Shown in pieces: positions 4,832 through 5,276 of a DNA stretch of 5,276 bases; the first letter of the stretch is position 1, and the number at the start of each line of letters is the position of its first letter. The notes beneath the pieces are model-generated. The model ran no database searches, had not been told where the DNA came from, and saw nothing but the letters and a program-made list of their open reading frames with translations. This stretch comes from an uncultured Clostridia bacterium (GTDB lineage Bacteria; Bacillota; Clostridia; Oscillospirales; Oscillospiraceae). The translations under genes were made by a program, and so were the position numbers. The stretch covers positions 1 through 5,276 of the forward strand of contig CAMGPO010000100.1 in the NCBI GenBank assembly GCA_946060825.1. The letters run 5' to 3'.

Positions 4832-5276
4832 AGCGATACACGGTGGCCATTCTGGGCCTGGGCGTGCGGGGGAAAATCCACCTGCACGGCATTCTCGAAA
4901 ACCCGGAGTCCTTCGAGGTTGTGGGCCTTTGCGACCTCGATGAGGCCAAGATGCAGGCGGTGGCAGAGGAGAACAACCTCGAATCCGTGCCCCGGTTCAC
5001 CGACGCGGAGCGGATGCTGGCCGAAACCCGGCCCGACGTCTTTGTGTTCGTGACCTATCCGAACCTGCGGCTCGGTATGATCGAGCTGGGCGTGAAGTAC
5101 GGCGTCAAGGGCATCTCCCTCGAAAAGCCCATCGCCGAATCCCTGGGCGAGGCGAAGCGGATGGTGGAACTCTGTAAAGCCCACGGAATCAAGGCTGTGG
5201 TCTGCCACCAGCAGAAGTACGTCTCCCAGATGCAGGCCCTGAAAAAGCGGATCGACGACGGCGAGATCGGCGAGAT
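4828..5276 (+). CDS. Gfo/Idh/MocA-family NAD(P)-dependent oxidoreductase (N-terminal part)
   Basis: The window shows 149 codons of this gene, the whole Rossmann domain; the family is usually 330-400 residues. The N-terminus has strand VAIL followed by the dinucleotide turn GLGVRG (10-15). Asp36 at the end of the second strand (VVGLCD) sits where NAD-preferring members bind the adenosine ribose. The hallmark EKP is at 99-101, followed by the typical helix and HQQKY (127-131), equivalent to the family's N/H-x-R/K-Y segment. The catalytic Lys100 of EKP is present. Members oxidise or reduce sugars, inositols, glucosides and sugar acids at a secondary alcohol. The C-terminal substrate domain lies outside, so the substrate cannot be inferred. 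The gene overlaps the TIM-barrel gene by 4 nt (ATGA), a common arrangement where both enzymes act on a keto-sugar intermediate. Confidence 0.9.
   Translation, partial: MKRYTVAILGLGVRGKIHLHGILENPESFEVVGLCDLDEAKMQAVAEENNLESVPRFTDAERMLAETRPDVFVFVTYPNLRLGMIELGVKYGVKGISLEKPIAESLGEAKRMVELCKAHGIKAVVCHQQKYVSQMQALKKRIDDGEIGE

Overview
The window is GC-rich and compactly organised. It has strong Shine-Dalgarno sites (AAGGAG, GGAGG) and two textbook SigA/sigma-70 promoters. Together with the protein families present, this suggests a GC-rich member of the Clostridia, perhaps a gut-type Oscillospiraceae or Lachnospiraceae relative. That taxonomic guess is inference, because no marker gene is present.

Minus-strand operon (positions 3671 down to 1). 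Three tightly packed genes are read leftwards: a UxaE-type tagaturonate epimerase (2193-3671), a PfkB-family sugar kinase most like a 2-keto-3-deoxygluconate kinase (1116-2189), and a decarboxylating 6-phosphogluconate dehydrogenase (1-1099, C-terminus outside the window). Gaps between genes are 3 and 16 nt, and each gene has its own ribosome binding site. The theme is hexuronate/hexonate catabolism. UxaE links the galacturonate branch to the glucuronate branch (tagaturonate to fructuronate), the kinase would deliver a phosphorylated aldonate such as KDPG, and Gnd oxidises 6-phosphogluconate to ribulose-5-phosphate. The connecting enzymes (UxaC, UxuB, UxuA, KDPG aldolase) are not in the window.

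Divergent control region (3672-4003). This 332-nt stretch has no gene. It carries back-to-back promoters: a minus-strand one (TTGACA, 17 nt, TACTAT with an extended -10) giving a leader of about 135 nt before uxaE, and a plus-strand one (TTGACG, 17 nt, TATAAT) giving a leader of about 27 nt. A perfect 14-bp palindrome lies inside the spacer of the plus promoter. An imperfect 24-bp palindrome lies between the promoters. The uxaE leader holds an 8-bp inverted repeat, a short hairpin and four GGAAAA motifs.

Plus-strand operon (4004-5276). An IolE-like xylose-isomerase-type TIM-barrel protein (4004-4831) is translationally coupled through an ATGA overlap to a Gfo/Idh/MocA-family NAD(P)-dependent oxidoreductase (4828 to beyond the window end). 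This pairing is typical of pathways that oxidise, epimerise or dehydrate cyclic polyols, sugar acids or glycosides. Its substrate cannot be read from the sequence.

Taken together, the window looks like a sugar-acid utilisation locus with two divergently transcribed arms, probably co-regulated from the shared intergenic region. No RNA gene, mobile element, CRISPR array or intrinsic terminator was seen.
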